The notes beneath the pieces were generated by a model. That model had not been told where the DNA came from. It did no database searches and was given only the letters and a program-made list of their open reading frames with translations. This document shows positions 60,606-64,000 of a stretch of 64,000 nucleotides of DNA, in pieces. A program made the position numbers and the translations under genes. The stretch's first letter is position 1; each line of letters begins with the position of its first letter. Location of the stretch: assembly GCA_022661535.1 (NCBI GenBank), contig JAKULF010000006.1, positions 620,001 to 684,000 on the forward strand. The letters are read 5' to 3'. The DNA is from Eutypa lata. Taxonomy: Eukaryota > Ascomycota > Sordariomycetes > Xylariales > Diatrypaceae.

Positions 60606-61695
60606 CTTTTATCCTTCTCAGTGAGATCAGACTGTATGTAAATAGCGACCGTGAGCTGCCTAGAACCAGTGTGAAGCTCTTGACCCTGTGGGGGATGAAG
60701 TGTTTATCTATCCCGGCCCATCCACCGCATCGTACATATATACCCAATATAGCATCTTCTATTTCTAGAAACCCAAGAATCGGGGCTCTCTTATCTTGGT
60801 CCAATGCAAGTATGTGTACGACTCGGCCTAATACTCCCGAATCCTCGCATGTTCTCTCCTATCAACGTCGTCCAACACCTTTCAATTGAGAGACATACCC
60901 CACCAAGTGTGGTAGTATAGTGAGGGGTCAAGTTAACAACATGCCTAAAAGCGGAAGGAGAATTCTTGATTAGGATAAGCTTTTTAGGTTTAACGCCACC
61001 ATAAATGCAGTTGGTATACTCGATCCATGCCTTGATGCACGTATTGGAGGAATCTAAGATCGTGTTCGCTTGCAGCTTCGGTCTGGATTCAAATGTCGTT
61101 TACCAATGTCCTGTTTCGATCCTAGTAGTATATTTTAGTGTATCTTCCACGGGGAGTATATATTTGATAGGAAATTTACGATTTTCCAACGGCAGAACAG
61201 TTTTTAGTCTCATGACCTCGATAAAACCGACAAAATGTCGCAAGACTGGGATCACCCGAGACCAAGACGAACACAGGCAATAGCACTCGACACAATTCAG
61301 ATTTAAACATGGAGACAAAAGACGACCCATATATTTGCGAAAGAATGTACTGTTATGGTTTCTCGAGAGCACATGGCAAGAACATAACTTGCAAGGATGA
61401 TGCCTTTGGGTCATTAAGCTTGTTCCTTGTCATGGGAAGCACATTGGTTGATAGAACGGAGTTGAATTGATCGGTCATATACTTATTTTAGTAGTGTATC
61501 TCCGGGATTCTTATTCGTCTTCCACCAAGTAGAGCCATACATATGTAGTGAAACAGGATGCATCTTTCCACACCTGAATAAGTATCAACCCGCATTAGGT
61601 GTGTAATGAACTAAAGGAATACTCACTCATAAATAAAGGAGAATATCCACCCCGTCCTAGTGCCAAGGAGTGATTGGGCTCATATCAACTCATAC
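60606..61695. other. Intergenic region
   Basis: 1.1 kb with no recognised gene. It holds the OPT promoter (start at 60605) and the 3' flank of the elongation-factor gene. Confidence 0.5.
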
Positions 61696-64000
61696 TCATA
61701 CAAGCGCCTTTTCCCTCGGCCCAGTAACCCTCTCAAAAGTGTCCAGAGACATAGTTAAAGAATGCCGACCGGCAGTCTTGCTCCGGAGGACATTATCATA
61801 GTCAAGGATTTCCGCGAGCGGCACCTGGCACACTATCTCTAGTGTTCGCAGACGGCCTTGTCGTGTTTCTCGAAGGGTTGTCTGGAACTCGTACGGATCG
61901 GGAGGTGCGTAGATATCGGATATGTTGATCTCGGTGCCCTCCCTAGCGGAGGTGTCTTGCATATCCTTGACTTCTAGGACGCGGCCACCCCGAGCCGAAT
62001 GCAGGTCATGTTGAATCGCCCCCGTCGCTGACTCGGGGCAGATTATTGTAGCTTTCATGACAGGTTCCAAGATCCCAATGAGACCTTGCTGGTGGGCTTC
62101 TTTTAATGCCGCCCACACCGCTTTGTTAGCTGCACCAACAAAATGTGATGCTGGAGTTGGGCCAAAGAAATCGGTGACGGGGGAGAATTCGATCTGGACA
62201 AAGCACTGGTGCATGGGAGAGTTTCGGCGAGGACCCCTGGCCAATGCTGCTATAGCGCCGTTCATTAATTGGCGTCTTGCATCCTCTACATCAAACGGAG
62301 GTTTATCGCCAAGAATCTCAACTTGGATGATGTTTCCGTCGCGTTCCATATGTATCGGAGAAATGTTATCGAGATGATGTTTCTCTAGGGGTTCAATGAT
62401 GACAGAGCATGCCGCTTTTCCGGCCTTACCCGCTACTATCTTGTCAAATACCGCATGGTGTTTAGTCGTTGGTGAAACCAAGCATTCCTTGTAGTCCACG
62501 GCGATGTTGCCCCATAATGCATCAACTTTATAGTGCTTCTCTAAACGATCCCGCGCCACCTCGAGGTGAAGGGTTCCCATTCCAGATAGCGTGTATTGCT
62601 CCGTTTTCTCATTTTTTGACCATCGCAAGCTAGGATCTTCTCGGGAGAGGTTGTGCAAAGCTGTCTCAAGGGTTTTAACCCCGCTCGGGGTAGACGCTTC
62701 AAGGACGATGAACGCTACCGCAGGTGGAATAGTCGGTGGCCGTACTTGTATGCTAGCGAGCTCGGACTGTGGTGCCTTGTTTGATCCGAAAGTAAGTAGC
62801 GTATCCCCAGTTCGAGCCCCTTTTAGGCCTGTTATGGCACCAATCTGTCCTGGAGAGAGGTGCGGAATCTCGATTGTCTCTCCTGCGGAGATCTGCATCA
62901 TGTTCAGAGGCCTCTCGAAAGCTTGCAGATTTGCATTCCACATAGGGGTGTTTTTCCTAAGATTGCCGTGGTAAACGCGCACAAAGGTAAGCATGCCTCG
63001 ACGGGGGTCGTTGACAACCTTAAAGACCGAGGCTAGGGCCTCAATGCGATTCTGTGACTTTTTGGAGGCGCTAGGCTTTTGTAAAACATGGCTGAGGCTC
63101 TGTTGAGACTGACCTACTCGAACTTCCAGTTCCGGGCGATCTTCGGGACTTGGTAGATAATCATTCACGGCGTTCAGCAAAGAGACGACGCCAATATTCC
63201 TTAAACTTGCGCCGGCGAACACTGGAATGAGAGATCCCTCGCCATCATTGATAACCCGACGTATACTCTTCTTGATATCTGTGTCTGGGATATCTTTGCC
63301 CAGTGTTGTCCATTGTTCCAGCAGCTCGTCGTCCTTCTCACATAGTTGTTCAATGAGCCTTTCTCGTGCGATTCCAAGCTCGTCCTTGAGAGTACCTTCG
63401 GGTACTTTTGCTGTTAGCTCCTCAGGTTTATCTCGTGTACCGGACCAGCTGACGACTGAACCAGTGATGACATCCGCGACACCTTTCACAGTGTCCTTGC
63501 CCCACCAGGGTATTTGACAGACTAGAGGAATTCCGTTGAGTTTGAGGCCAATATCTTGAACGGACTTTTTGAAGGAAGCGCCTTCGCGGTCAAGCTTATT
63601 GACGAAAGTTATGCGTGGTATTTTGAATTCTTGTGCAGATGCCCATACCCTCTCTGTGTGAGTTTCGACTCCTTCCACACCATCAATGACACATACTGCA
63701 CCATCAAGGACAGGCATACAGCGTTCCACCTCAAACCTAAAATCCACGTGACCAGGAGTGTCAATAAGATTGATGGTATACTGCCCATCGCCTGGTTTTA
63801 GGTAGTCTTTTTGAGGCCACTGAAGCGTAATTGCAGCTGACTGGATTGTAATTCCACGCTCTCTTTCCATGGGCAGGAAGTCAGTGACGGTGTCTCCACG
63901 ATCGACATCTACAATAGGTTAATACGGATCTATACATAAGCTTAGTGAGACCTACTTCCGGCATGTCTTGAGGCACCACTGTTATAGAGCATTTGCTCGG
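61696..64000 (-). CDS. MEF2: Mitochondrial elongation factor G2 / ribosome-releasing factor 2 (MEF2), 5' end outside window
   Basis: Minus strand. The last exon is 63908-61696, joined across a 47-nt intron (GTAGGT...TGTAG, 63955-63909) to an exon that continues past position 64000. The visible part gives 752 residues. It starts within EQMLYNSG..., and splicing creates HAGNVDRGDTVTDF just before the switch I motif RERGITI. G3 is DTPGHVDF and G4 is NKLD. Domains II-V follow, with GTLHLEVARDRL in domain III and the C-terminal EF-G fold ending SKTAGRHSLTMSL. RRF2/MEF2-type EF-Gs split mitochondrial ribosomes after termination and do not drive translocation. The choice of MEF2 over MEF1 rests on overall resemblance. 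The P-loop lies off-window. Confidence 0.9.

Noticed and set aside
58631..60641. Long plus-strand frames opposite the OPT gene
   Set aside because: Antisense shadows; the minus-strand frame carries all OPT motifs and splice signals.
1..64000. CRISPR arrays, bacterial operons, rRNA or tRNA genes, telomeric TTAGGG arrays
   Set aside because: None seen; gene structure is eukaryotic and the TAGG words do not match the telomere unit.

Overview
The window is chromosomal DNA of a filamentous ascomycete (Pezizomycotina, most likely Sordariomycetes). Genes are split by short introns of about 47 to 220 nt, with GTRNGT-type donors and CTAAC/CTGAC branch points. The protein set is typical of such fungi: a HOG-pathway MAPKKK, Zn2Cys6 and C2H2 regulators, an OPT transporter, a DUF2855 protein, a GRAM/VASt lipid-transfer protein and a dynamin-like GTPase. 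One TIR element carries the TpA-rich, CpA-poor signature of repeat-induced point mutation (RIP). No tRNA, rRNA, CRISPR or viral feature was recognised. Exon boundaries were assigned by eye from splice signals and checked for reading-frame continuity. Names come from protein motifs, not database searches.

Layout. 1-1.08 kb: a RIP-degraded TIR transposon relic with a 7-8 bp target-site duplication. 2.5-7.0 kb: SSK2/Os-4-type MAPKKK, whose TAG stop is followed by 119 more in-frame sense codons. 9.5-25.6 kb: an accessory-like stretch with a DUF2855 protein, an epoxide-hydrolase-type alpha/beta hydrolase, a Zn2Cys6 regulator (convergent with the hydrolase), a small predicted protein, a C2H2 protein, an atypical SDR and a membrane-anchored DUF3445 (HDOD-type) haem oxidoreductase. 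Between the Zn2Cys6 gene and the small gene lie four copies of a GAACTCCGAT decamer containing CGG.

26-47 kb: mostly housekeeping and cell-biology genes. These are TVP23, a low-complexity coiled-coil protein, a tail-anchored lysine/acid-rich protein, the SMC5/6 RING subunit NSE1 (with MluI-box-like sites upstream), a seven-helix membrane protein with eight exons, a Lam/Ltc/Ysp-type GRAM-VASt sterol transporter and a MIT/coiled-coil protein.

48-57 kb: a large uncharacterised fungal protein whose frame is cut by one in-frame TGA, and a seven-exon dynamin-like GTPase. 57.9-64 kb: an OPT oligopeptide transporter and the mitochondrial ribosome-recycling factor EF-G2 (MEF2), cut by the window edge. 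Intergenic spacers are long, carry many TAGGTAGG/CCTACCTA words, and show no further convincing genes. I found no clearly new multi-gene system. The items that deserve most attention are the decamer cluster, the TGA-interrupted gene beside the dynamin-like GTPase, the open frame behind the SSK2 stop, and the TIR element.
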